A stretch of DNA of 5,488 nucleotides from Gemmatimonas phototrophica (GTDB lineage: Bacteria > Gemmatimonadota > Gemmatimonadetes > Longimicrobiales > Gaopeijiaceae). Both the position numbers and the translations under genes were made by a program. Position 1 is the stretch's first letter. Each line of letters opens with the position of its first letter. This document shows positions 1-5,488 of the stretch, in pieces. The notes beneath the pieces are model-generated. The model searched no databases, was not told where the DNA came from, and was given only the letters and a program-made list of their open reading frames with translations. The stretch spans positions 1 to 5,488 of the forward strand of contig CAMCNM010000153.1 of the NCBI GenBank assembly GCA_945876015.1. The letters are read 5' to 3'.

Positions 1-469
1 AGAGGACGTGCGAGCCGTCGAGCGGGGGGATCGGAATCAGGTTGAAGATCGCCAACACCAGGTTGATGTAGATCCCGTACTCGAGCATGCGCATGACCGT
101 GCCGAGGGTCCCGCCCTGTGCGAACTGCACGATCACCGCCGTCCCCAGAGTGCACAGGACGGCGAGACCGAGGTTCGAAACGATCCCGGCCAGGGACACG
201 CGGATGTCGCCCCAGCGGAAGTTCCGGAAGTTGCGGGGGTCGATCGGCACCGGCTTCGCCCAGCCGAACATGAAGGGCGAGCCGGAAAAGTACAGAACCA
301 GAGGCACGGCCACCGACCCCACGGGGTCGAGGTGCTTGATCGGGTTCAGCGTGATGCGTCCGAGCTGCTCCGCTGTGGTATCCCCCTCACGGCGGGCCTG
401 CCACGCGTGGGCCACTTCGTGGACCACGATGGAGAAGAGAAGCACCAGAAGAGATAGAATGACGACCAT
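1..469 (-). CDS. Site-2 protease family (peptidase M50-like) membrane metalloprotease, 3' end off the left edge
   Basis: This is an intramembrane zinc metalloprotease of the site-2 protease (M50) type, expected in the cytoplasmic membrane. Its substrate cannot be told from sequence. The minus-strand frame is open from ATG 469-467 to the window edge, giving 156 visible residues. A hydrophobic segment (residues 2-16) runs straight into the zinc motif HEVAH (17-21, bases 421-407). Next come NPIKHLDPVG (42-51), FGWAKPVPIDP (68-78), a second hydrophobic stretch with AGIVSN (94-99), a third around 133-147, and finally NLIPIPPLDGSHVL (143-156), whose Asp151 is the expected third zinc ligand. This is the family's usual order, and members are typically near 200-220 residues, so perhaps the last quarter is missing. 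The start is fixed by an in-frame TAG at 508-506 with no other start codon between. No Shine-Dalgarno is visible before the ATG. The gene is divergent from the barrel gene at 568. Confidence 0.93.
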   Translation of the reverse strand, partial: MVVILSLLVLLFSIVVHEVAHAWQARREGDTTAEQLGRITLNPIKHLDPVGSVAVPLVLYFSGSPFMFGWAKPVPIDPRNFRNFRWGDIRVSLAGIVSNLGLAVLCTLGTAVIVQFAQGGTLGTVMRMLEYGIYINLVLAIFNLIPIPPLDGSHVL

Positions 470-474
470 GGGTG

Positions 475-512
475 GTGGAAAGCTACCGGAGGGGTACCGT
501 GGAAGCTACTGG
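475..512. repeat. Imperfect direct repeat in the divergent intergenic region
   Basis: The segment gtggaaagctaccgg (475-489) recurs as gtggaagctactgg (499-512), with one deleted base and one substitution. The copies start 24 bp apart, about two helical turns. The pair lies between the start of the M50 protease gene (469, leftward) and the barrel gene (568, rightward), where a regulator could bind. The repeat is seen directly. Any operator role is inference, and a pair this short could be chance. Confidence 0.35.
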
Positions 513-558
513 CGACTCTTGGGTTAGAGGTGCAGGCTCGAGGATCACCCGATTTCCC

Positions 559-564
559 GGAGGG
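559..564 (+). promoter_or_regulatory. Ribosome binding site that decides the barrel gene start
   Basis: GGAGGG sits just before ATG 568; counting from GGAGG (559-563) the spacing is four bases. The same frame is open further upstream to a GTG at 472. Only the ATG at 568 has both this site and a proper signal peptide right behind it, so it is taken as the true start. Confidence 0.7.
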
Positions 565-567
565 GTC

Positions 568-1152
568 ATGCGGTCTGCGCGGGTTCTCTTGTTCGTCGGG
601 CTCTTTGCCTTCGCCTTCGTCCCTGGCGTTGCACAGGCGCAGGATCAACCGGTGGTCAGGTTCATCGTGGGGATCGGAGGGGGACAGGGCTCCGCCTCCT
701 TGCGGTGCGACGGCTGCCTCACCGCCAAGCAGAACGAGCCGTCCGGGTACTTCCGGGTGGGTCGGCTGATCAGGAGCGGGCTGGTCGTCGGGGGCGAGAT
801 CGATACCTGGCTCCAGACGAGCGACGATGGCGACCAGCGGTTCAACGTGAGCACCGCCGACGCCTTCGGGCAGTGGTACCTGAGGCGGGGGTTCTTCGTC
901 ACCGGCGGCATCGGCATCTCGAGGATCCAGACGGAGATCGACATCGTCCAGCAGGGTCTTCCGCTCACGGTCCTGCAGAGCGACACCGGGCTCGGATTCC
1001 ACGCCGGGGCGGGCTACGAGTTCCAGTTCGCCCCCCACACGGCGTTCATCCCGTTCGCCACGTTCTTCGGGACCCAGGGGGTCGAGTTCGCGGACACTGG
1101 GCCGTTCAACGCCTACGTATTCGTCCTGGGGATCGGGCTCAGCCTGAATTAG
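568..1152 (+). CDS. Putative outer-membrane beta-barrel protein with signal peptide
   Basis: This is a 194-residue protein predicted to be exported and inserted in the outer membrane; no specific function can be assigned. Residues 1-24 form a signal peptide: Arg2 and Arg5, a hydrophobic core (6-18), then a VAQA|QD cleavage site after Ala24. The mature part, about 170 residues, alternates short amphipathic strands rich in Gly and aromatics with polar turns, for example FIVGIGGGQ (32-40), SGYFRVGRLI (59-68), GLVVGGEIDTWLQ (71-83), FGQWYLRRGFFVTGGIGIS (100-118), GLGFHAGAGYEFQF (141-154) and AYVFVLGIGLSLN (182-194). That size suits an eight-stranded barrel. A CDGC pair (Cys47, Cys50) lies between the first two predicted strands, a possible disulfide in a surface loop. 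The last residue is Asn, not the aromatic residue common at barrel C-termini. The gene stands alone and is followed by a likely terminator. The barrel fold is fairly secure; its role as adhesin, pore or structural protein is unknown. Confidence 0.8.
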   Translation: MRSARVLLFVGLFAFAFVPGVAQAQDQPVVRFIVGIGGGQGSASLRCDGCLTAKQNEPSGYFRVGRLIRSGLVVGGEIDTWLQTSDDGDQRFNVSTADAFGQWYLRRGFFVTGGIGISRIQTEIDIVQQGLPLTVLQSDTGLGFHAGAGYEFQFAPHTAFIPFATFFGTQGVEFADTGPFNAYVFVLGIGLSLN

Positions 1153-1159
1153 GGGGGGG

Positions 1160-1204
1160 TCCTGGGCCTCCCATTGTTCGCCCCTGGGGCCCAGGGTATC
1201 TTTT
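1160..1204 (+). terminator. Intrinsic terminator downstream of the barrel gene
   Basis: CCTGGGCC (1161-1168) pairs perfectly with GGCCCAGG (1188-1195), and can extend inward by a T-G and a C-G pair. The 3' side is followed by TATCTTTT (1197-1204). It begins eight bases after the TAG stop at 1150-1152. It should separate the barrel transcript from rpsT. The structure was read by eye and not folded. Confidence 0.7.
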
Positions 1205-1240
1205 CAGGCTCGATCGCCAGTTAACGCATGGGGATAGACG

Positions 1241-1501
1241 ATGCCGAACATCAAGAGCGCAAAGAAGCGGATGGTGTCGGGCGAGCTCAACCGGGAGAAG
1301 AACCGGGCCGAGCGCTCCCGCCTCCGTACCGCCCTCAAGCGGGCCCGCGAGTCCAAGGCCGACCAGGCACAGGATCTCGTGAAGGCCGCCGTCTCGCTGC
1401 TGGACCAGGCCGCCCAGGAGCGGATCGTCCATCCCAACAAGGCGGCACGCCTCAAGGGGCAGCTGGCCCGGCACCTGAACAAGGTCACGGCGAAGAGCTG
1501 A
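1241..1501 (+). CDS. rpsT: 30S ribosomal protein S20
   Basis: S20 binds 16S rRNA directly and acts early in assembly of the small ribosomal subunit in the cytoplasm. The 86-residue, strongly basic protein has the usual length and all family hallmarks: MPNIKSAKKR at the N-terminus, a central helix with NRAERSRLRTALKRA (about 21-35), and a C-terminal helix with HPNKAARLKGQLARHLN (about 64-80). The start is ATG 1241, preceded by a G-rich GGGGAT (1230-1235), a weak Shine-Dalgarno. Another ATG at 1228 is in a different frame and is not used. The gene is flanked by hairpins on both sides, so it is probably transcribed alone. No clear promoter could be picked out in the 36 bases between the upstream terminator and the start codon. 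Identification is secure. Confidence 0.98.
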   Translation: MPNIKSAKKRMVSGELNREKNRAERSRLRTALKRARESKADQAQDLVKAAVSLLDQAAQERIVHPNKAARLKGQLARHLNKVTAKS

Positions 1502-1521
1502 TCGGGGCTCCCGAACAGAAG

Positions 1522-1554
1522 AGGCCCGGGGGGCGCATGCCACCTCCCGGGCCT
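1522..1554. terminator. Strong hairpin between convergent rpsT and pyrC, likely bidirectional terminator
   Basis: The left arm 1522-1533 (AGGCCCGGGGGG) pairs with 1543-1554 (CCTCCCGGGCCT) over 12 bp with one G-T pair, leaving a 9-base loop. On the plus strand the end of the stem runs into TTTCT (1554-1558), 20 bases after the rpsT stop. On the minus strand it lies 23 bases beyond the pyrC stop and is followed by TCTTCTGTT. Both flanking genes end towards it, so one hairpin could serve both, though both T tracts are short and interrupted. Confidence 0.75.
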
Positions 1555-1577
1555 TTCTGCGTCCAGACGTCAGCTCG

Positions 1578-2906
1578 CTACTCGAGCTCCCAGACCACCC
1601 TTCCGCCCACCACCGTCATCACGGCCCGGCCCGCGAGCTCCCACCCGTTGAACGGGGTGTTGTGGCTCTTCGAGAGGAAGGTGTCCGCATCGATCGTCCA
1701 GACGTGCGCCGGGTCCATCACGGTCACGTCCGCCGGGGAGCCCTTCCGCAGGGTCCCGCCGGGGAGGTTGAACGCCTTGGCCGGCGAGACGCTCATGCGC
1801 TCGACCATGGTGGACAGGTCGATCACGCCCGGACCCACCAGATGCGCGTGCACCAGGCCGAGCGCGGTCTCGAGACCGACGATCCCGTTCGGTGCGTCGT
1901 CGAAGGCCTGCTCCTTCTCGTCGTAGTGGTGCGGCGCGTGGTCCGTGGCGAGCACGTCGAGCGTGCCGTCCCGGAAGCCCTCGATCACCGCGTCCACGTC
2001 GGCCCGGCTCCGGAGCGGCGGGTTCATCTTGGCCTCGGTCCGGTAGCCCTCCACGGCTTCGTCGGTCAGCAGCATGTGGTGGGGCGTCGCCTCGGCGGTC
2101 ACCCGCACGCCGCGCGCCTTGGCCTGCCGGATCGCGTCGATCCCGAGGCGGGTCGAGACGTGCTGGAGGTGGATGTGCCCTCCGGTCAGCTCGGCCACGA
2201 TCAGGTCGCGCAGGATGTGCACGTCCTCGCTCGCGTTGGGCTTCCCGTGCAGACCCAGGCGGGTCGCGACCAGCCCCTCGTTCATGGCGCCGCCCCGCGA
2301 AAGCCCGAGGTCCTCGGGGTGGTCGGCCACGGGCACGCCGAAGATCTGCGCGTACTCGAGGGCGAGCCGCATCAGCCCGGAGTCCATCACCGGATGGCCG
2401 TCGTCGGTGATGCCCACCGCCCCGGCCGCCACCATCTCGCCGATCTCGGCGAGGCGCTCGCCCTTCTGGCCGACCGAGATGCACCCGAGCGGATAGACGC
2501 GCGCCGCACCCGCGCGCTGACCCGCGGCCAGAACGAACGCGACCGCGGCGGGATTGTCGATCGGCGGATCGGTGTTGGGCATCGCGCCGACGGCGGTGAA
2601 GCCGCCCGCGGCGGCCGCCCGCGCTCCGGTCTGGATCGTCTCCTTGTGCTCGCCGCCGGGCTCGCGCAGGTGCACGTGCACGTCGATCAGCCCGGGCATC
2701 ACGACCAGACCCTTGCAGTCCACGACACGCGCGCCGTCCGGCGCAGAGAGGCCCTTCCCGAGCGCCTCGACGCGGCCATCCACGAGCAGCAGGTCCTTCA
2801 CCCCGTCCAGGCTCTGCGAGGGATCCACCACGCGACCACCCCGGAACAGGATGGGCGCGCCATCAGCGAAACGCGCAGCCGCCTTGGCGCCGGTCTTCTT
2901 CTTCAC
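1578..2906 (-). CDS. pyrC: Dihydroorotase (class I type)
   Basis: This enzyme cyclises N-carbamoyl-aspartate to dihydroorotate, the third step of de novo pyrimidine synthesis, in the cytoplasm. The 442-residue protein belongs to the amidohydrolase superfamily. Metal-binding HVH is at His77 and His79 in [10 protein letters not shown] (75-84). The substrate residues Arg81 and Asn111 (MPNTDPP) are present. Asp169 in GITDDGHPV, His196, His249 in HLQHV and Asp322 in ATDHAPH line up, at an almost constant offset of 16-17, with the ligands I recall for the Aquifex enzyme (Asp153, His180, His233, Asp305). It therefore looks catalytic and not like the inactive PyrC homologues paired with PyrB in some bacteria. 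The usual HCED is HPED here (196-199). The start is GTG 2906, overlapping the pyrB stop as GTGA, with a purine-rich GGGAGGGG ribosome site (2921-2914) inside pyrB. A basic N-terminal stretch ([12 protein letters not shown]) precedes the first conserved strand. Confidence 0.96.
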   Translation of the reverse strand: MKKKTGAKAAARFADGAPILFRGGRVVDPSQSLDGVKDLLLVDGRVEALGKGLSAPDGARVVDCKGLVVMPGLIDVHVHLREPGGEHKETIQTGARAAAAGGFTAVGAMPNTDPPIDNPAAVAFVLAAGQRAGAARVYPLGCISVGQKGERLAEIGEMVAAGAVGITDDGHPVMDSGLMRLALEYAQIFGVPVADHPEDLGLSRGGAMNEGLVATRLGLHGKPNASEDVHILRDLIVAELTGGHIHLQHVSTRLGIDAIRQAKARGVRVTAEATPHHMLLTDEAVEGYRTEAKMNPPLRSRADVDAVIEGFRDGTLDVLATDHAPHHYDEKEQAFDDAPNGIVGLETALGLVHAHLVGPGVIDLSTMVERMSVSPAKAFNLPGGTLRKGSPADVTVMDPAHVWTIDADTFLSKSHNTPFNGWELAGRAVMTVVGGRVVWELE

Positions 2907-3874
2907 GATTCCGCCCCTCCCTTGGCCGACTCGGCCTTCTCGGGGGCACCGCCCGCGAGCAGATAGAGCACCGCCATGCGCACCGCCACGCCGTTCGTCA
3001 CCTGGTCGAGGATCACTGAGTGTTCGCCGTCCGCCACGTCGCTGTCGATCTCGACTCCGCGGTTCATCGGCCCGGGATGGAGGATGAGCAGTTCCTTGGG
3101 CGCGTGCTCGAGGCGCGCGGTGGAGATGCCCCACAGCCGGTTGTACTCGCGCAGGCTCGGCACGTAGCCGCTCTGCATGCGCTCGAGCTGGAGGCGAAGG
3201 ACGTTGAGCGCGTCGGCCCACTCGATCGCCTCTTCGACGCGGTTGAAGATGTGCACGCCCAGCTCCTCGATCCCGACCGGCTGGAGCGTCGGCGGGCCGC
3301 ACACCGCCACCTCGGCGCCGAGCTTGATCAGGCCGTAGATGTTCGAGCGCGCCACGCGCGAGTGCAGGATGTCGCCCACGATGCACACCTTGGCGCCCTC
3401 GATCTTGCCCAGGTTGTCGCGGATGGTGAGCAGGTCGAGCAGGCCCTGCGTTGGGTGCTCGTGCGACCCGTCGCCCGCGTTGATCACGTTCGAGGGGATG
3501 CGCTCCGCGAGGAAGCGCGCCGCGCCCGAAGCGGAGTGGCGCATCACCACCATGTCGATGCGCATCGCCTCGAGGTTCCGCGCGGTGTCCACCAGCGTCT
3601 CGCCCTTCACGACCGACGAGCCCGCGGTCTGGATGTTCACGGTGTCGGCCGACAGGCGCTTCTCGGCGAACTCGAACGAGATGCGGGTACGGGTGGACGG
3701 CTCGAAGAACAGGTTGACGATCGTCTTCCCGCGGAGCACCGGGACCTTCTTGATGCGGCGCTCACTGATCTCCTTGAAGGGCTCCGCCGTGTCCAGGATG
3801 GCGCGGATCTGATCGCCGGTCAGCGGCTCGAGGCCGATCAGATCCTTGCCGAAGTGGGCGACGGTTGGCGTCAT
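2903..3874 (-). CDS. pyrB: Aspartate carbamoyltransferase catalytic subunit
   Basis: It condenses carbamoyl phosphate with aspartate, the committed step of pyrimidine synthesis. The protein has 323 residues. The N-terminal carbamoyl-phosphate domain holds [13 protein letters not shown] (56-68, with Ser60-Thr61-Arg62-Thr63-Arg64), the mobile-loop lysine Lys90 in [14 protein letters not shown] (112-117) and HPTQGLLD (140-147). The aspartate domain has LRLQLER (226-232), with Arg227 and Gln229 matching the aspartate-binding RxQ, and [12 protein letters not shown] (266-277). The core matches the usual length of about 305-310 residues. The last 15 or so residues ([16 protein letters not shown]) are a low-complexity tail. 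The start is ATG 3874, sharing its A with the pyrR stop (TGATG), and GGAG at 3883-3880 gives good ribosome-site spacing. No regulatory subunit gene (pyrI) is in the window, consistent with a PyrI-independent enzyme. It may assemble with the adjacent dihydroorotase, as in Aquifex; that is inference. Confidence 0.97.
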   Translation of the reverse strand: MTPTVAHFGKDLIGLEPLTGDQIRAILDTAEPFKEISERRIKKVPVLRGKTIVNLFFEPSTRTRISFEFAEKRLSADTVNIQTAGSSVVKGETLVDTARNLEAMRIDMVVMRHSASGAARFLAERIPSNVINAGDGSHEHPTQGLLDLLTIRDNLGKIEGAKVCIVGDILHSRVARSNIYGLIKLGAEVAVCGPPTLQPVGIEELGVHIFNRVEEAIEWADALNVLRLQLERMQSGYVPSLREYNRLWGISTARLEHAPKELLILHPGPMNRGVEIDSDVADGEHSVILDQVTNGVAVRMAVLYLLAGGAPEKAESAKGGAES

Positions 3875-4431
3875 CACTTCTCCGCGGGGAGATTCTTCAC
3901 GATCTCCACCGCGAGCCTGCCGTCGAGCGCCGGAACCAGGACCTCGATCTTGCGATTCCCGATGACCTCGACCTTCCGCCCCACGATGTCGGGCTGGATG
4001 GGGAGCTCGCGGCCGCCGCGATCGATCAGGACGCAGAGATAGACCTTGGAGGGCCGGCCCCAGTCCATCAGCTCGTTGAGCGCGGCGCGCGCGGTGCGGC
4101 CCGTGTAGAGGACGTCGTCCACGATGACGACGACGCGGTCGTCGATGCCTTCTGGGGGGAGCGTGGATTCGCCGATCAGGGGCCGCGGGCCGACCGTGCC
4201 CAAGTCGTCGCGGTAGAGCGTGATGTCGAGCGATCCGAGCGCGACCGGCTTGCCCTCGGCCTTCTCGATCTCGTCGTGCAGCAGGGCCGCGATCTCGTCG
4301 CCCCGCCGGTGGATCCCCATCAGGACGAGCCGCTCGGTGCCGCCGGTCCGCTCGGTCACCTCGCGGGCCATACGGGAAAGAGCTCGCCGGACCGCGCTTT
4401 CGTCCATCAGAGGATTGCGGGTCTGCGCCAT
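3874..4431 (-). CDS. pyrR: PyrR: pyrimidine operon regulator / uracil phosphoribosyltransferase
   Basis: PyrR proteins sense uridine nucleotides and, in Gram-positive bacteria, bind pyr mRNA to attenuate transcription; many also make UMP from uracil and PRPP. From ATG 4431 the protein has 185 residues, near the family's 180. It has a type I phosphoribosyltransferase fold: MGIHRRG (38-44), [10 protein letters not shown] (68-77), the PRPP loop [13 protein letters not shown] (101-113) and [14 protein letters not shown] (135-148). Compared from memory with the Bacillus protein, Arg20, Arg28 and Arg141 are kept, but Thr18 becomes Ser, His22 Arg, His140 Gly and Arg146 Gln. RNA binding may therefore be altered. 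An in-frame GTG at 4443 would add four residues; ATG is preferred because purine-rich GAAGAAGAG lies just upstream of it. It is the first gene of a tightly overlapping pyrR-pyrB-pyrC unit. Confidence 0.93.
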   Translation of the reverse strand: MAQTRNPLMDESAVRRALSRMAREVTERTGGTERLVLMGIHRRGDEIAALLHDEIEKAEGKPVALGSLDITLYRDDLGTVGPRPLIGESTLPPEGIDDRVVVIVDDVLYTGRTARAALNELMDWGRPSKVYLCVLIDRGGRELPIQPDIVGRKVEVIGNRKIEVLVPALDGRLAVEIVKNLPAEK

Positions 4432-4472
4432 GCTCTTCTTCACACCTGGGTTGAAGGCGACGGAAACTGGCG

Positions 4473-4482
4473 CTCTCCCCGG
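4473..4482 (-). promoter_or_regulatory. Possible PyrR-binding-loop-like motif upstream of pyrR (weak)
   Basis: On the pyrR strand CCGGGGAGAG (4482-4473) lies about 41 bases before the pyrR ATG. Its first eight bases match the core CCNGNGAG of the PyrR binding loop known from Bacillus (ARUCCNGNGAGGYU). The flanking consensus bases do not match (6 of 12 specified positions overall), and I could not find a convincing supporting stem or a terminator hairpin. In GC-rich DNA such a partial match is easily chance. Confidence 0.2.
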
Positions 4483-4513
4483 TGGGCGTCAATGCGGAGC
4501 ATCGGGTTAACAA

Positions 4514-5488
4514 TCACCCACCGAAGCTCCGGCCGATACGCTCCAGGAAGCTCTCGCCCCCCCCGCCCTCCGGACTCACGGCCCAGTCGTACGAAAACAG
4601 CAGAACTCCGCGGGTCCCCAGGCGCCGTGCGATGGCGATTTTGGAAAGCGTCCCGTCGAGCCCGGTCAGGTACGAGCCGATCCCGGCCCAGACTTCGGTG
4701 CGGGGCGCCGCGGCCATGACGTTCTCCATCTGAGCCCGGAAGCGGCGGTCGTCCGAGGCGTACGCCATCGGGGCGAGCGCGTCCACCAGCCCTTCCCTCG
4801 CCCAGGTCGGCCAGTCCTGGAAGCGGTCGCGGCGCGCGTCCACCGTGTCGGGGAAGACCGCCGCTGAGACGATGACCCAGGGGCGCTGCGCCTTCACCAC
4901 GATGTGGATGCGCTCGACCAGGCTGGTGATCTGCTCGCGCCGGAACGTGCTCCACATGTCCGGCAGCGAGTCCGCCCAGGCCAGCGGATTCCGCTCGGTG
5001 GCGAGGTCCAGGTGCTGGCGCCGCTCGCGCTCGAGGAGCGGGAGCGCCCAGCCGCGGAACGCGTTCAGCGCTCCGGCCGAGTAGTCGAAGTCCGGCCCCG
5101 GGTAGCGGATGTAGTCGAGATGGATCCCGTCCAGGTCGTAGCGCTGGACCAGGTCCGCCGCGACCGCGGCGACGCGCTCCCGGACCGGCGCGCTCCACGG
5201 TCCCGCGTAGAGGCCCTCCACGCGATTGCTGTTCTCCTGGGCCCAGCCGAGGAGGCGCCGCGCATATCTCGGATCGTTCGGGCTCATGCCGTTCAGCTCC
5301 CGCGCCAGCGCGCGCGGCACCATGAGCGCCTCCGGATGCGCGTCGGCGATGTGCCTCGGGTCCGTGGGGACCTCGGTCAGGTCGGTCACGAGGTCCACGT
5401 TCATCCAGGCGTGCACGCCCATGCCCCGCGCGTGCGCGGCCGCGATGACCTCCTGGAGCGGATCGAACGAAGCGGGCTGGCGCGCGAG
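4514..5488 (-). CDS. Family-10-like glycoside hydrolase (GHL10 / COG1649 type), 5' end off the right edge
   Basis: A putative carbohydrate-active TIM-barrel enzyme; the substrate is unknown. The frame is open from the right edge to TGA at 4516-4514, giving 324 visible residues. The visible start, FDPLQEVIAAAHARGMGVHAWMN (8-30), is the typical early barrel strand of the family. The signature DGIHLDYIRYP (120-130, bases 5131-5099) follows, with Asp and Tyr residues at the likely active site. Then come WVIVSAAVFP (204-213), DWPTWAREGLVDALAPMAYA (225-244), EVWAGIGSYL (265-274) and GTRGVLLFSYDWA (291-303), the regular last strands. The missing N-terminus would hold the first strands and perhaps a signal peptide or lipobox, so localisation cannot be judged. 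Relatives act on, or are suspected to act on, peptidoglycan or exopolysaccharide. It ends 82 bases before pyrR on the same strand, so read-through into the pyr genes is possible, but no functional link to pyrimidines is evident. Confidence 0.88.
   Translation of the reverse strand, partial: LARQPASFDPLQEVIAAAHARGMGVHAWMNVDLVTDLTEVPTDPRHIADAHPEALMVPRALARELNGMSPNDPRYARRLLGWAQENSNRVEGLYAGPWSAPVRERVAAVAADLVQRYDLDGIHLDYIRYPGPDFDYSAGALNAFRGWALPLLERERRQHLDLATERNPLAWADSLPDMWSTFRREQITSLVERIHIVVKAQRPWVIVSAAVFPDTVDARRDRFQDWPTWAREGLVDALAPMAYASDDRRFRAQMENVMAAAPRTEVWAGIGSYLTGLDGTLSKIAIARRLGTRGVLLFSYDWAVSPEGGGGESFLERIGRSFGG

Noticed and set aside
455..460. TAGAAT as a -10 box for the barrel gene
   Set aside because: It lies inside the protease coding region and no -35-like hexamer is found at 16-18 bases upstream, so it is not supported.
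472..567. Extended N-terminus of the barrel protein from GTG 472
   Set aside because: It would bury the signal peptide behind 32 unrelated residues. ATG 568 has a good ribosome site and an immediate signal sequence.
1228..1926. A 232-codon plus-strand frame overlapping rpsT
   Set aside because: It is a frame-shifted shadow of rpsT that continues antisense to pyrC through the terminator; the protein has no family features.
1662..2966. Long plus-strand open frame (434 codons) opposite pyrC and the end of pyrB
   Set aside because: It is an antisense shadow typical of GC-rich genes. Its translation is rich in His, Arg and Gly without domain motifs, while the opposite strand encodes clear PyrC and PyrB.
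3020..4042. Long plus-strand open frame (340 codons) opposite pyrB and pyrR
   Set aside because: Same reason: low-complexity composition, no recognisable motif, fully covered by two confident genes on the other strand.
2903..4513. A 536-residue reading of pyrB starting far upstream at 4513
   Set aside because: The extra N-terminal part is the out-of-frame shadow of pyrR. ATG 3874 has a ribosome site and begins at the normal family N-terminus.
1..5488. Search for CRISPR arrays, tRNA genes, insertion-sequence ends, toxin-antitoxin or retron-like elements
   Set aside because: Nothing seen by eye. The window is almost fully accounted for by recognised genes, and the short intergenic gaps hold only hairpins, a short direct repeat and the pyrR leader.

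Overview
This is a GC-rich window (roughly two thirds G+C by eye), densely packed with bacterial genes. It looks like chromosomal housekeeping DNA. A signal-peptide-bearing outer-membrane beta-barrel protein indicates a diderm (Gram-negative-type) bacterium. The GC-rich pyrR-pyrB-pyrC cluster and the CxxC-containing barrel would suit a deep-branching or uncultured group such as Eisenbacteria, Gemmatimonadota or a similar lineage. That placement is inference and the sequence alone does not prove it.

Layout, left to right. (1) Positions 1-469, minus strand: the N-terminal part of a site-2-protease-type (M50) membrane metalloprotease that runs off the left edge. (2) A 98-bp divergent intergenic region (470-567) with a short imperfect direct repeat. 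(3) 568-1152, plus strand: a small secreted beta-barrel protein, followed by a hairpin and T-run that looks like an intrinsic terminator. (4) 1241-1501, plus strand: rpsT, ribosomal protein S20, followed by a strong 12-bp hairpin that it probably shares with the convergent pyrimidine operon. (5) 4431-1578, minus strand: pyrR, pyrB and pyrC, with overlapping stop and start codons (TGATG at pyrR/pyrB, GTGA at pyrB/pyrC). (6) 4514-5488, minus strand: the C-terminal part of a family-10-like glycoside hydrolase (COG1649/GHL10 type) that continues past the right edge and lies 82 nt upstream of pyrR.

The pyr genes encode steps two and three of de novo UMP synthesis: aspartate carbamoyltransferase, then dihydroorotase. 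PyrR is the UMP-sensing regulator and uracil phosphoribosyltransferase homologue. All recognisable active-site residues are present in PyrB and PyrC, so both should be active. PyrR keeps its PRPP-binding loop, but several positions tied to RNA binding in the Bacillus protein are changed, so its regulatory role here is uncertain.

No gene-free stretch exceeds 300 bases. I saw no tRNA, rRNA, CRISPR array, insertion sequence or phage gene, and no convincing sign of a novel defence or mobile system. The findings below are modest and concern regulation, gene context and protein variants.
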